Shown here: positions 46,901 to 59,325 of the stretch, in pieces
Layout: every line of letters starts with the position of its first letter
How positions within the stretch are numbered: position 1 is the first letter of the stretch
NCBI RefSeq assembly: GCF_001949145.1
Contig: NW_019091377.1
Location: forward strand, 12,254-76,253
Source of the DNA: Acanthaster planci
Lineage: Eukaryota > Echinodermata > Asteroidea > Valvatida > Acanthasteridae
Length of the DNA stretch: 64,000 nt
Direction of reading: 5' to 3'
Notes under the pieces: model-generated
The model's input: the letters and a program-made list of their open reading frames with translations, nothing else
Database searches by the model: none
Told to the model about the DNA's origin: nothing
Position numbers and translations under genes: made by a program

Positions 46901-49900
46901 GGAGATTGTAGCAGCTTCGCCGTTCCCTGCTGTTCCAGTCAATATCCTGACATCAGAGCACCGCAACACATGGGGTAAAATCTACAAGAAGATGTCCAAA
47001 GGTGAAATTTCATCATGTTTATAATTTCATTGTTCCCTCATCACAGTCTCGTGCATCAAATTTCACTTCAAGCAACTTGTTCAAGAAAGCTCTCAACCAA
47101 CTTCCTTTTTTTTCAGACAAAGTTAACCGGGCCTCGTTTGAAGAGATCAAGAGAAGCATTTTCATGCTTTCCTTAGACAAGCCCACCTACTCTGAGCTTG
47201 ACGAGCAGACACAAATAGAGAGCTTTGGTAATCATTGTGCCAAGATTGCTCTGTATGGTGGAGGAAGTCGGGCCAACAGCTGCAACAGGTGGTTTGACAA
47301 AACCATACAGGTGCGACCCTCGTTGACAAAATTCTGGAGTTGTCTATGTCAGGCTGATTTCCACTCCAGGTTTCTTGCAAGATCAGCAGTTCATGAATAG
47401 TTTAGATCTCTACACCAGTGGGAGGTTATGGGTTCAGTCCTTCCAAGTCAAGTAATGGGAGTTTATCTTAGCCTGCAAAACAATTGATAGAATGATCTTG
47501 AGGTTTGGATGTTTCTTGTTGACTTGCAGTGCAACCATATTCTGTAGTTGCATACTCTGTGTTGCATACTCTGTGGTTGCAGTTTTGTTGTCAGTCACCT
47601 GGTAAGCAATTGCCTCCAGGATTTTTAATAACCTAGGAGGATGCAAACCTTGATAAGTAAGGACTCGGCATTAGTGCTTTAGTGCTGGTGAAGATTAGCT
47701 TGACTTTCTCTGGGAAAATGTCTAACTCTTTCAAAATGAGTCTTAAGGCATTACTTCAGCAATGTTTTTAGTTTGTACTGAAGGGGAAAACATCAAGCAC
47801 TATGGTGTGGGTGAAAAGTACCCATTGATTTACATTTTGCAAGATTCTTATCTCAAAAGTGGTTTTGGCAGCTTAAGACTCAATTTGTTAGGTTGGGTCG
47901 CGTCAGTAAGATGGGCTGGTAGAACTAGGAATGAAGTGCCCTTGAATTTCAAATTTGACGTTGGTTTTTCAGTTCATGATCGGAACCGATGGAGAGATCG
48001 CTCTGCAGTATGAGCACTGCACAGCAGAAGGACCACCCATCACAGCCATGATTGACCACAGTCTACACTACGCGTAAGTCCTCTAACCTAACACTCGTAA
48101 AGTCTTGAGAATCTTCCAGAAGGTCTTGGAGGATTTTGAAGGATGGAAGAAGTTGAGCCTAGCCACTGTTACTTGGGGCTTGATGTCAGTTGAAAGTTGA
48201 TCATCAAAGCATTTGTTACTGGTTTTTCTGCAAAATTGTGGATTGTGGATTGGAAAGATCAAGGATGTCAGGTTGAGGGATGCTTGTTTGATGTCATACG
48301 ATTTCTTGTTTGTAGTTTAATCATTTTCTGCTTATTTTCTGATCTCTTTGTCCTCAGAAAAGTACATGTACATGTATGCAAGGCATTGCACCTTTCTCCG
48401 TGAGGTTTTTCCTGAAGTACTTGCTGCATTTCAGAGCTGTTGATTTGTTTATTCAGACGAACATTAATTCAAGTTTATCTGTGTCTGATTCAGGCACAAC
48501 CCTCCTTCAGAGTCATCAAGGTCATCGTCAGTTGCTAGATCAAGTCCCAAGAGGTTAGAGTTTAATCTGGATCGAGAGACTTTGGAGGCCATTGAAGATG
48601 CCAAGGTTCATATTGACAGGTAAGTTGAAAACTCTGGGAATGATCGTCACTTGTGAATCGTCTACCTTTGCAGGATAGCAACAAAAATCAAAGTTTGTTG
48701 TGAATACAGGCAATTTACTTTGCAGTGCCCCACCAATTAGGTTTCCATGAAAAGGCCCTTTTTGCAGTGCATTGTGGGTAATGGTTGACAAATTTGTCTG
48801 CTTGCTTGTTGAACTTGAATTATTCCTGATGTTTGTCAGGAAAGAAGAAGTGTATTGGAGAAGCAGTTAATTAATCCTTTGTTCTTTTTATTGTGTCTCA
48901 ATCTATTAAAAAATTCCTTAACCCTAACCCCCTAGGGTGTATGTAAAATTGTATTAGAATTGGAAGATTTGGGAGTGTTAGGGTTAACTTGTCTTCTGAC
49001 ATTATGTGCAAATACAAATCATGGCATGGTGGCTATGCTTTTGTGGCCAAATAATGTAACTGGGTATCTATGAAGCTTTGGTTTTCCTGAAGGAGAATTC
49101 ACTGTTTCATTTTGTTGATTTTAGCAGAGATCTCAGCTAAAGCATTATGTATTTTGCTGCATTTAGCTGAGTGCTTTAATGAATCTGCTTGTGAGTTGGA
49201 TCACCAACATTCCTTCAGAGTGTGGTATATGATATCAATGGAAGTTGAAGTCCCCAAATGTTTTTGTGTCTTGTAGTCTGGGCAGTGATGTACAGCTCTC
49301 CTGCTTTTCCTTTGAGCCATTCGGCAAGGATTTTTGTAAGAGTCAGAGGCTCAGCCCAGATGCATTCATACAGCTCTCTATCCAACTGGCGTTCTTCAAG
49401 TAAGTCCAGGAATTGTTTGAAAGTTACTAATCACTGGTGTAAGACGATGAACATGCTAGACCAAGATATGGACGGTTAGCATGAGCAAGTAGATCGAAGT
49501 AGAAAAGGATCCAAAATAAGAATAACAAGTTGATAAACAAACCAATCGCCAATTGCTAACCCAGAAGAACTCTCTTTTTGGACGCCATCTTTGTTGGAAA
49601 ATTGCAACTGCGTGTATAACGCAAACAGGTACAGGTGCGCACAGTGTGCAAATGTTCGAAACTCGCACGCAAGCTGATCAGATATGTTCGAAATACGGTG
49701 CAGCTGATGTGCGTCACAAAAATTTAAGTAAAAAATGCTGATGCGCATGGCAATCTTTAGGAAGTAACGTAATTTGGGGGGACCAGTAGAGGCTACCAAA
49801 GTAAGCTGACAAGAAGTCACATTATATTGGATACTCTGAATGATACATGTATGTACAGATTGTTGGATGAAGAAAGACTTGGAAAAAAGTGAGGATGTAT

Positions 49901-52395
49901 ACTGTTTTGTGAACTCTCAATTCCATTTAAACTTTGTGCAAATCTTTGAGAATCCAACAGCAGGTTTAGAGGGTTTTGCAGAATTTTTTATGAATAGTTT
50001 TGCTTGATAATATAAAATCTGTGCCATTGGCTTCCTGCACAGCAGAGGTTTTTGGAGGATCCAGGAAGGATTGGACAAGCACTGCTGATCCCTGTTCCCT
50101 GTTGTTTTGCAGACTCTATGGTCACTCTGCTGCAACCTACGAAAGTGCTTCATTGAGGAAATACAAATTTGGTCGAACTGACACCATTCGATCAGCCACC
50201 ATTGATTCGGATATCTTTGCCCGAGCCATGTGTGATAGCATAAAAAAGGTAAAAAAATACTGTGCATCATTTTACTGGGCACTTTCAGTGCATTTTGTCA
50301 TTGAAGTTGGCGTCATTGATAAAATTGTGGGTTAATGATGTTAATTTGGCTACACAAAGCCAAATTTTATATTTCATTTTATATTACCTCTTGCCCCTTA
50401 CTGACATGTACATTTTGACTGTACTCTCAGTGTGGTCCGAGAGTTGTAAAAAAATCACAAGCTGGCTTGGATGTGATTCGAACCAATTCCTACTTACTAG
50501 TGCAGATATCTTAACGACTCAACCACTTAGTTTGCCAGGATGAGATGGCTGGCAATTAGTCAGTCACAGATTGTCCTTTAGATGAAGTTGAAAAGTTTTA
50601 AAGAGCTTCATTTTATGTAAGTCCATTGCTCTTATTCTTGAAGAATGAAAAGTTTTCAGTTTTGAGGCTGTAAATGTTGACCCAACAGGCAGTGTTAATG
50701 CTTGGTAAAACAGTTTATGGTTGGATTCTTTTCAGCCAAGCGAGAAAGCACACCTTTTGAGGAAGGCCATCCAAGCTCACAGGGAATACACAGAGGCAGT
50801 GAGTAGCAGTCAGTGTGTGAAATCAATTGAATTCAGAGACCTGTTTTTCAAGTAGTGGAAGGCTTGGGTCAGTCCTGGAGCTGTGTATACATATTTGATT
50901 ACCGATTCAGTGATATCAAGAAACAGTGAAAATCATTTTAAGCAAGTTTTATGAGGAATGCACACCAAGTCTTGGTTGATTTGTGAGGCACATTGTGTCT
51001 GCTCCCTAATAGCCAACTTTAAACAATCTCTGGCTGAGTTATAGGCAAATGCCACCACAAAGTGGTCCTGGCTTCTTCCTGAAGATGGCAATATATGTGT
51101 GAAGCTGTTGGTCAGAAGTTGTGATTCAATCAACTAAGCTGGTTGGTCCAGCAGTCAGTGCAATGCAACAAGAGGGCCATGCCCTGTCTTCTACTTCATG
51201 CTCCCGTACTTTCATCTGCCTGGATCTACCACTGGGCTGGTCCCACATAGTAAACAAGTGGTCCAAGTATTGTTGACAAGCATATGTTTAGGAAGATCTA
51301 TTTTACATGGTGTACCTGCAAATGTCTCTCAGTTAGTATTGGATTTTTTGCTGACCTGTCCACAGCAGATAAGTGCAAATAAAATCGCCCTGTGTTTTTT
51401 CAGGATTGTACAAATGTGGAAAGGGATCTTCCAGATTGTTGGCTTTGTAATTTTCTTGAATAATGATCTTTTTTACTTAGTTTCTGTTTTTAGCAAATTG
51501 TACTTGAAGTGTATGTGTCATTTCACTCAGTGTTTATTATTCTCAGGCCATCAACGGAGATGCAATCGACAGGCATCTACTTGGCCTAAAGCTGGTCGCC
51601 ATTGAGCAAGGCAAGAATGTGCCTGAGATATTCATGGATACATCCTACACTGCCGCCATGCATTTCCGCCTGTCAACAAGCCAGGTAAAAGGGAAAGGAT
51701 CCTGGATTCGCTTGGTTTCTGGGTGAGGGATGGGGAGTGAGATCGAACTGGCGAATTTTTGGTTAGGGAGCTAACATCCTTGCTGCCAGGCTGAGTTTTT
51801 AAAGACACAGCAACAATGTGGTGGAGATGGGGTCATGTAAAAAGGCTTCAGGCAGCCACCCTATATGACAATATTTGGTCGTGGAGCACGGCAAGACATC
51901 AGAAGTGTTGATTTTATTATGGAGGAAGGAAAAGCGGAACACAAAGATGAAAACCTTTGTGATGCAGGAGACGATGAACAACTGTATTCACATATGGCCT
52001 AGGGCTGGGAATCGAACCCGTACCACAGGGGAGTACTTTGCCCACAAGTCAGCCATGCCACATTAGGCAACTTGGGAAGAGAACAGCATGTGAGCTGAGC
52101 GAGATATAGGTGACATGTTTGCCATAAATGTTAAGGTAGGACTACTTTTAACATTAAACTTTTTTTGTGTGGCTAGGTTCCAGCAAAGCATGACCTGACT
52201 ATGATCTTCGGCCCTGCTGTTCCAGACGGTTACGGCGTCTGCTACAACCCCCAGGATGACCACATCAACTTTGGCGTGACGGCCTTCAACACTGTTCCAG
52301 AGACCGACTCAGAGAAATTCTCACAGAAGCTCGCTGAAAGCTTGCTAGATATGCAGCGAGTCTTGAACAAGGTGCCCCCACATGCTAAACTGTAA
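40957..52395 (+). CDS. CRAT: Carnitine O-acetyltransferase
   Basis: Transfers acetyl groups between CoA and carnitine in mitochondria and peroxisomes. Exons: 40957-40983, 41609-41821, 42984-43070, 43337-43509, 45757-45925, 46830-47001, 47117-47310, 47973-48073, 48494-48619, 49277-49399, 50113-50248, 50736-50798, 51547-51684, 52177-52395; 1941 nt, 646 residues, phases consistent. The N terminus ([17 protein letters not shown]) is basic and lacks acids, as in a mitochondrial presequence. Family motifs: [53 protein letters not shown], then the catalytic His in [10 protein letters not shown] (about residue 360), [20 protein letters not shown] (carnitine/CoA site), and [20 protein letters not shown]. 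It ends HAKL, and AKL is a peroxisomal PTS1 signal. Choline acetyltransferase is excluded by the CRAT-like motifs and the PTS1. Several introns carry repeats. Confidence 0.96.
45284..45639. mobile_element. MITE family C (356 bp, TSD AGAT), in CRAT intron 4
   Basis: Inverted ends CATCGTGTGCCAGG at the left and CACACGATG at the right, with a long inverted similarity through GGCAAAAGGTCGTAAG and GGGAAGCATGATCAC. AGAT flanks both sides (45280-45283 and 45640-45643). The motif GGCAAAAGG(T/G)CGTAA occurs several times within it. No coding capacity. Confidence 0.8.
46067..46498. mobile_element. hAT-like nonautonomous element (432 bp, 8-bp TSD) in CRAT intron 5
   Basis: Begins CAGTGTTGTAGTCAAGACC and ends GGTCTTGTCTACAACACTG (19-bp inverted repeat, one mismatch). 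CACAGGAG flanks both ends (46059-46066 and 46499-46506), a perfect 8-bp duplication. Eight-bp duplications and CAG...CTG ends fit the hAT superfamily. Most of the interior is a 12-bp tandem repeat; the rest has CAAGACCAC-like units in the opposite orientation. Confidence 0.9.
46079..46350. repeat. 12-bp minisatellite (CAAGACCATGCA) inside the hAT-like element
   Basis: About 22 units of CAAGACCATGCA with variants CAAGACCAGACA and CAAGACCAGGCA. Because 12 is a multiple of 3, it leaves several frames open on both strands; these are not genes. Confidence 0.95.
48918..48987. mobile_element. TTAA hairpin micro-element 2 (70 bp)
   Basis: Starts TTAACCCTAACCCCCTAGGG and ends GAGTGTTAGGGTTAA, with GGTGTATGTAAAATTGTATT inside. 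Same family as 7678-7748. It lies in CRAT intron 9. Confidence 0.8.
50465..50536 (-). mobile_element. tRNA-derived SINE-like sequence 1
   Basis: On the minus strand, an A-box-like segment (AAGTGGTTGAGTCGTTAAGA) is followed by a B-box-like GGTTCGAATCAC at tRNA-like spacing. No proper acceptor stem closes, so this looks like a SINE head or tRNA relic within CRAT intron 11, not a working tRNA. Confidence 0.4.
51994..52068 (-). mobile_element. tRNA-derived SINE-like sequence 2
   Basis: On the minus strand, ATGGCTGACTTGTGGGCAAA is followed by a strong B box, GGTTCGATTCCC, at tRNA-like spacing. It lies in CRAT intron 13. No closed acceptor stem was found, so I favour a SINE over a tRNA gene. Confidence 0.4.
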
Positions 52396-53501
52396 AACAA
52401 AATGACACAGTCGTTAGTGTAAACTAACTCTCTCCATTGTCACCCTTTTTAGTGCACCTACATGTACCTGTAGATCAAGTTGGCATCTTGATAAACCAGT
52501 AGATATATGGTGATAAAGGATAATTCATTTAGCACCTTTGCAGCTTTAGATTTAGACATCCACATACAGTTAAAGTCTGGAAAGAAAACTGAAAAAGATA
52601 TTTAAAGCTAATGCAATTGGAATTTCTTTCAATTTTTACTCGCTCTCCAAAGACTGTAAATGTTTTAACGACTGAACTCTCTCCAGTGTTCTTATTTGTA
52701 AAATGAACTTATTTGGTGTTAAACAAATCAAGAGCATATTTCATTTTTTAGCTCTGAACTGAAAGGCAAAGTTCTACAACCTTAGGAAGAAAATCAGTCC
52801 ATTGTATTTTATGTGTGAGAATTCTTGTACAGAACTATGTATATTTTAATAGTATATTACGTTTGATTTTAGACTGAAATGTATAGCAATTTAACACGGC
52901 TAGATACCTGATTGGAGGGATATGAATAATCTGTCCACCTAAAACACGCTTTCATGAAAATTGGACCACATCAACATCCTTTTTCCAAAGTAAACCAGCT
53001 ATAAACACTTGATGGGCAAAGTATAAATAGTAATTTGCCAAATCTATACAAAAATGACTGTTAATTCATTATTCATGCAAAAGTGCACCTTATGTGATGC
53101 ATGTATACGATTGTTGATGTGGGGACTGGCATTTTGTAGTCATTGCCTCAGTTTTTTTATTTTAGTGCAGAATTTATCCTGACATTTTTGCTCTCGACCT
53201 GAGAAACATACTAACTTTTGAAGGGCAGAATTTTGTGAAACTTAATCAACACCCCTTCCAAATAAAGGGACAAGTTTATGAATGAACAACAGGACAATCC
53301 TAAACTTGTCAGCGAATGTTCAAATATATATCAAAACCCAAAATCACTTGGATTTTACATTGTGCATACTCCACAGTAATTGTGTTGGTTGTTTAAACTG
53401 CCTCTCACAATTAGGTCTTGAAAATAAGGATAGATAGCATGTACCGCTGAAGCAAAAAACAATGCAAGATTATTTATAATTTGTCTGCATGTGAACATCT
53501 T

Positions 53502-53507
53502 AATAAA
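53502..53507 (+). terminator. CRAT polyadenylation signal AATAAA
   Basis: AATAAA about 1.1 kb after the CRAT stop codon, followed within 40 bases by T-rich sequence. Another AATAAA lies near 53261 and could be used as well. Confidence 0.55.
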
Positions 53508-54580
53508 CTTTGATTTTATCGTATTTTCTTGCTACCGACTGCACTGTCATTTGTTGAAAGAGTGTAATTATAGGAAAACTTCAATAGCAAGTGACCTCAA
53601 GAGTTTACTTGCATTTCTTTTTTTTTTGGGGTGGGGAGGGGTGGTCAGACAAGGTATCAACTAACTCTTCCCATATCCGAGTTTTAGGCGAGTGCCACAG
53701 GCAAAAGCTGAGACAATAACACTTCAATTTCCTCAAATCTGGTACAAGTGAGAGGGGTTCATTTCTCTTCAGTCACACAAAATTTGAGTAACCCACGGTA
53801 ATTGCTTGTACATGTAGGGCGGGAAATGCTCATAGAGGGTACTGACAATCTCCCCCGCGCCCTACTGACAATTCAGCTTCCAACCTTGCCAACCGTTTGT
53901 TTTAATTCTCGTCACCTAATTGGTACTAATCACGGGCAGCGCCAGGGGAATGGGGATGTCACTTCTTCCATTATTAGTCGGCAAGAATCAGTGAAAAGGA
54001 ATGGAAAAAAAGAGAGAATGTCGAGTCAGGTGGAGAAATCACATCACCTGCTTTCATTACAAGAAATATGCTGACAGACCATTTGTAGATTTCATTCAAA
54101 AAAACGGTTAGAGTGGGACTCGCGTTTACTTGCAGAGGAAGTTCCAAGTGACAAAGTAAACAGAGGACTCGGTCAAGTTGCATATGTAAATAAGAGAGTC
54201 ACGTGCGTACTCCGGTCGCGCACAACGTCTAGGCACCTGATAATAAAAATGGTTCCTAAATGCGGCAATTTAGTCTGGTGCTCTGTAAACGATTTGCCAA
54301 AACGTGAACAGATTTTTTGGCAGACACTTGGCGCGCAAATCACAAGCATTTCGAACTTCCACCGAATTACAACGGTACAGCCGTTCGAAGGGGTGACATG
54401 TTGGAGGTCGTGTGTGAGTGCGAAATGGAGACAAAACAGGGTCTTAATTGGAAGTCTATGTCTTGATAGTTTGCTAGAAAGATGGTGTCCCAGCATGGAC
54501 TGGCCTGCCCGACCTGGAGTTTGCAATGGCGGACCGGTGATGTGGTGAGACTAAGAGTTTCCAATCAGACATTCATATTT

Positions 54581-55046
54581 GGGGGTTCATTACCTTTAGC
54601 ACCCTGTTCCTATTATCAGGGAACAAAATTCTACTTTTATGAAGCACTTTTCTGAAGAAGTTGTTGGTGATGTCCTCGCTCGTATAAAGAAAAGAGGGTA
54701 AACATTTTACAGCAGCTGCCTACTACGTGACCGGCCCCGCGAAGAGTTATGAACGACAATTAAAGCGAATGTAGTAGGCTATGGTTTCTTGACCTGGATG
54801 GAGATTTGTTTTGATGAATCCAAAATGCCTGAGTCAGGTAACCAGACGAAAAACGAAATGGCGTGATTCGACTGAGTGGTTGCCTTTCGCCAAATTCGGG
54901 TAAGAAATTTGAAGTTTTCTTGCTTAATATTACCTAAACGAGGGCTATCAGGATTGATTAAAGGTTCCTTAAAGGTCAAAATGTTAGTTTGAGAAAGTGG
55001 ACTTTTTTCCTAAATAGGAACAGGATGCTAATGGAAATGAACCCCC
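54581..55046. mobile_element. MITE family D (466 bp, TSD ATATTT)
   Basis: The left arm GGGGGTTCATTACCTTTAGC then ACCCTGTTCCTATTA is mirrored by the right arm, whose complement reads GGGGGTTCATTTCCATTAGC then ATCCTGTTCCTATT. ATATTT flanks both ends (54575-54580 and 55047-55052). A partial relative lies at 17290-17395. No transposase is visible. A 6-bp duplication does not point to one superfamily from sight alone. Confidence 0.85.
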
Positions 55047-56229
55047 ATATTTCTACCTAGGCCTATATGGAAGACTACCAAATATGTAAAATCTATAAAG
55101 AAACATTGATATGTAAGTTACTTTAAGTTTTCTTTGAAATGTATACGTTAAAATTTCTCTGTCAATCTCACTGAGCAGATGGTCTAAGGTGGATTTTAGA
55201 TACGGAATTCTTTCAAAATAATCACACCTACTGCAAATAAAATAGTTTTTTCGTGTTACTTCCATTCATTGCTTTCAGCAGAGCAGAAACTGTATTCGGG
55301 AACACAGCCTGATTAGAACCAAATAAACGAAGGCGTCAAAAACCACGGCCTAACCCAACCCCCAACTACTCCAGCTTCTTCTTACACAACCGAATACGTA
55401 ACATATTGAATTCTCTGCTTCAAAAACAAACTGAAACGACACAAAGTCTAATGGCTGGATTTGGAGTGCTCATTACTGGAAAGAATCCTTCTTGGTTATG
55501 TATCCCTAACTTCCGAGTTACGATTCCCCCGTAATCACCCATTTGCAACTGATGAGTGCCATCATGCATGGCACCCAGACCCATGGCACCCATGCTCTTT
55601 CTGACACCGAGGACTCGAAAAATGGGTCTCCGCTCGCACCCCCATAACTGCACAACAAGAAACGGATCATCATCATCTCTTGGTCATTTTCTCATGTCCG
55701 CTCATTTCAAGCCCTCACCGGAAATAACAAGGCTATGCTCCAACTAGGAGTCATTGCAAGTCACAAGAGAGGAAGTGTCACTGAAAATTGGAAAGCGCCA
55801 TCATCTTCTCCTTCACTAGGACAGTATTGTAAATTAATTATAATATTTTGTAAATCACACGTTTATCAGTTCACTGCTCACCTAATATCGATTTGCTGTA
55901 TATAGGTCCCCTATCTGAATATGAAATAACATTTAAAAATTAATAGCAATTGCAAAATTGGCAAACTGCTTTTAATTTGATCGCTTTTATGTAATTCCCA
56001 AATAATGAGAGGTATTAGGACCATGCATGCCTTCCACCTAATTAACAAATTTGCTGTCCTAAGTCAGCGCACGTATTCTGTTCTGTTTTTACATTTTCAG
56101 AGTTGCAATGACTTTAGTCGTGTGATGACATGGTCATCAAGAGTAAGATGTGATGTGACCACCAGGGGTAATTTTTAAAATGCAAAAAAAATTAATTTCT
56201 CTTTTGTTTTTATTAACCGCTCTGTGTTC

Positions 56230-56410
56230 AAATAATGGTGACTTGAATTGACTCGGACTTAAATACTTGACTGAACTCACCTCAACTTTTTGCTTAATCA
56301 CTCAACTGGACTGGAGTTACTGTGTTACAATAACTGGACTTGAGTCACTACATTCCAAAAACGTGACTCGACTTGAGTCACTTTGTTGGGAGTCAACTCC
56401 ATTCGAGTCA
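56230..56410. repeat. Degenerate GACT(C/T)GAGTCAC-type array
   Basis: Irregular repeats such as CTTGAGTCAC, ACTCGACTTGAGTCAC and CATTCGAGTCAC. It is related in style to the minisatellite at 35095-35290. Confidence 0.6.
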
Positions 56411-59096
56411 CAGTTCGTTACTTGGATGTCTGGACTTTATTATGAAAGAGAGACTCTGAATGTGAATTTGGAGGAGTGTACGTTATATCCCATTGAACCA
56501 AATCATTCCTCACATGGATGCAGACAAGTTCATAAGACCATAGTCAGTATTAAATTGCCCGTGGCCAAGATTCGCCAATAACCACTGAAGTAGTGTTGCG
56601 CTTGACGTGTTTCTGGGTGGCCAAACGCGCTAAAAGATATTTGTCGGACGTGATATGGTTTTAATGTCATCAGAAAAGCCACCCGGAGAAACGTTTTGGC
56701 TTGAAATAACAGCAATACAATCATGGTGCTGATTAAGTATCTGAATATCAGAATATCTGCTTCAGAATAATCCATTTTCTTTTCAATTGTTGGATGCTGG
56801 ATCAGCATACTACGCCGTTGTTTTCCTATTTTAAAAAGCTTCCAAAAGTGCTTGCTGCGTTTTGACACCGAGCAGTAATGTATGTCATATGTGTCATTAG
56901 CATTGAAGCAATCCGGGTTTCCCTTTGAAGGTGAATTTCGTTAAAACGAGGCCCTCGGCGTATTTTAACAATGTGTGTGCGCCCTCACTTTATTCATCAT
57001 TAATTGTCGCGGTTGCAGGCTGCGGCTCAAGCGTCACCCATGCAGCATCCTCTTTCATTTGCTGTTGGTGGTCCAAAGAACTTGTTTGTAGATATACTTA
57101 TATCCAGTTGTGAATACTAAAAGAATAAGAAAGAGTGTTCAAATCTTCAAATGTTTATTAAAACTTGGGAGAAAAGATTAAGGCATAATCCTCTGTTGAG
57201 AATACTCAAATGCTGCTGTTACTATCTTTTTTTTTTTCATAAATTTGTGATGACAAACTCAAAAGGAAAGAAGTGCGCGTTCAAGGAAACGAAAAAAAAG
57301 AGAAAAGGAAGGAAATAGAAAAATGACAGAGGCGCAATACATTTAGTGCCGGTAACAAAATTCATCCGCGTGACGACGTCATAGTTGAAATGACTAAACA
57401 TTACAGATTCCACTTCTTCTGTTTTGTGTTGAGATACTGTCGGCAGTTGGCTTTGAAAACAGCACAGCAGTATAACAAACATCGTTTTGGACAGGCTGAC
57501 AGTCTAGTCCCTTAATGAAAAAAATGTTTACACCGTACAATATTTGTACCCCAGCCAGGCATCATACTTATACCTTTAAAACAAACTTTGGTTTAACGTT
57601 TCTATTTTTGAAAATAAGTTTACTCATTTTATATTTTTCTGCTATACCAAATAAACTGCTAAAGCCACTTTGTCCATGGTTTACCATACCTATCAGACAC
57701 TCTTCAATGAAACGAAGCGATAGGAACCGACAACGTGCCAACAAGACTGAAGTGACATCCGTTTATCACAAGGTAGTTATTAAGGCATAGTGTGCGTCAT
57801 GTAGCAATTTTTGTCGATAAAATGGTAATCTTAGATTGTATTTTTCAGGAAGTCTTCCTGCTAACAGCATGAATCCATTTCACCACATGCGCGCCAAAAG
57901 TACACGGCATTTTGGTCGGGATGAAAGGTCCGCCTACGAGCAATTAGCCGTTGATCAATAGCGATAGCCGGGCTCCCTGTGGGGAATGAGATGCCTTTTA
58001 CGCTTTGTTTGATCTTAACTACTGGTGAAAACGCCATGGCGACGGGGTTTGCGCCAGCAGTAGCCAGCAACCAGTAGCTGATAGCTTTTTAGAGGGATTC
58101 AGGTAACATAAATATAAACCGTTGGAAACAAGAACAAAGAATATTTTTGTTTCTGAGAAACGGAGCAGTTCACGTCCATAACCATGCTCAACATACTTAA
58201 TCGCACTGTTCGGGAGATCTTTGAAATGAATATTCCTAGTCTGATAAAAATGGCAGTTATTTTGAAATGTGGAAACAAGGCACTTGTTCAAAGGTTAAAT
58301 TTGAAAGATTCACTTTGGTCCTTTCCAAAGTTGAACAAACTTTTCGACCAAGACTTGTATTTTGACTCCCACTTCTTGCTAACATTGCGTTAAATGGAGC
58401 GCTTTGAGAGCTTGCATTCAGTTCTGTCGCTTTAGTTTCGCAAATGCAGGAAAGGTTGTTTGCTTGAGCTTCAAAAGCGAAATTTTTTTTTCCAAAACAA
58501 AATTTTGGAAAAATGGGCCTATTTGGCTGTTGGTAGAACCGAGAGTTATGGAGATACCAATTAATGGCTTAGATGGGGTCCACCTGTACGTTGATCTGTC
58601 GATCTCTGTCTGTACCACTATACCCATAAAAAGGCAAGGGAATTGCCCCCCCCCCCAAAAAAAATCCAGTGGTACACAGAGTTTGGGCCAGAACATTAGA
58701 CAGGAGTGTGTGGATTCAGAACCGTTTACACATTTGCTGCAGAGAGCGTGTGACCAATTTTCGACTTGGAGATGCACATTCGAATGGAGATCAAAAATTA
58801 AGTACCAGCCCGTATAGCATTTGTGCTGGGACCAGTGCACCTGCCTGGCTCCAAGACCGGTATTGAAGTGTCCTTCAGTTCAGGCGTTCTTTGTCATTCC
58901 AGCATGGAGAGGATAGATCTATTCGTGAGCAGCAGTCGGTAGTGCCTTTTGAGCTTAAATGTGGGATGATGTTGGTGTAAAACTTGAAGATATTGCGTGG
59001 TTGAGTTCGATGTACAATACTAAATTAAGCGACGCTATAGAAAACCACAATGATGTGCCTGAACGTATTGATCAGTGTGTGGCAGTGATTATAATC

Positions 59097-59325
59097 AGTA
59101 TAGACAAATCCCATTAGACGCCATAACTGTGGTGGCACCGCACTCACACGCACATTCTTCAGCTTGACGCGCTCGTGCATTTGGCAAATCACGACACCAT
59201 GTTGGTCGAAGAGGCAAGTAACGCGCGCGTACCACCCGCGTTCACGAGCGTTGTGCCACCGAAGTGATGGCTTCTAATTCCGTTAGTCAAATTACACTAT
59301 AGTGTGCTGGAACAGGAGCGTTGTC
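59097..59325. repeat. Uninterrupted copy of the dispersed repeat of 20764-21540
   Basis: Runs from TAGACAAATCCCATTAGACG through CATTTGGCAAAT, GTTGGTCGAAGAGGC and ACGCGCGCGTACCACC to TAATTCCGTTAGTC. It is continuous where the other copy carries an insertion. Confidence 0.75.

Noticed and set aside
54249-54548. 99-codon plus-strand frame with several Cys, considered as a zinc-finger or THAP-like exon.
   Set aside because: Cys and His spacing does not match and no splice context or homology is visible.
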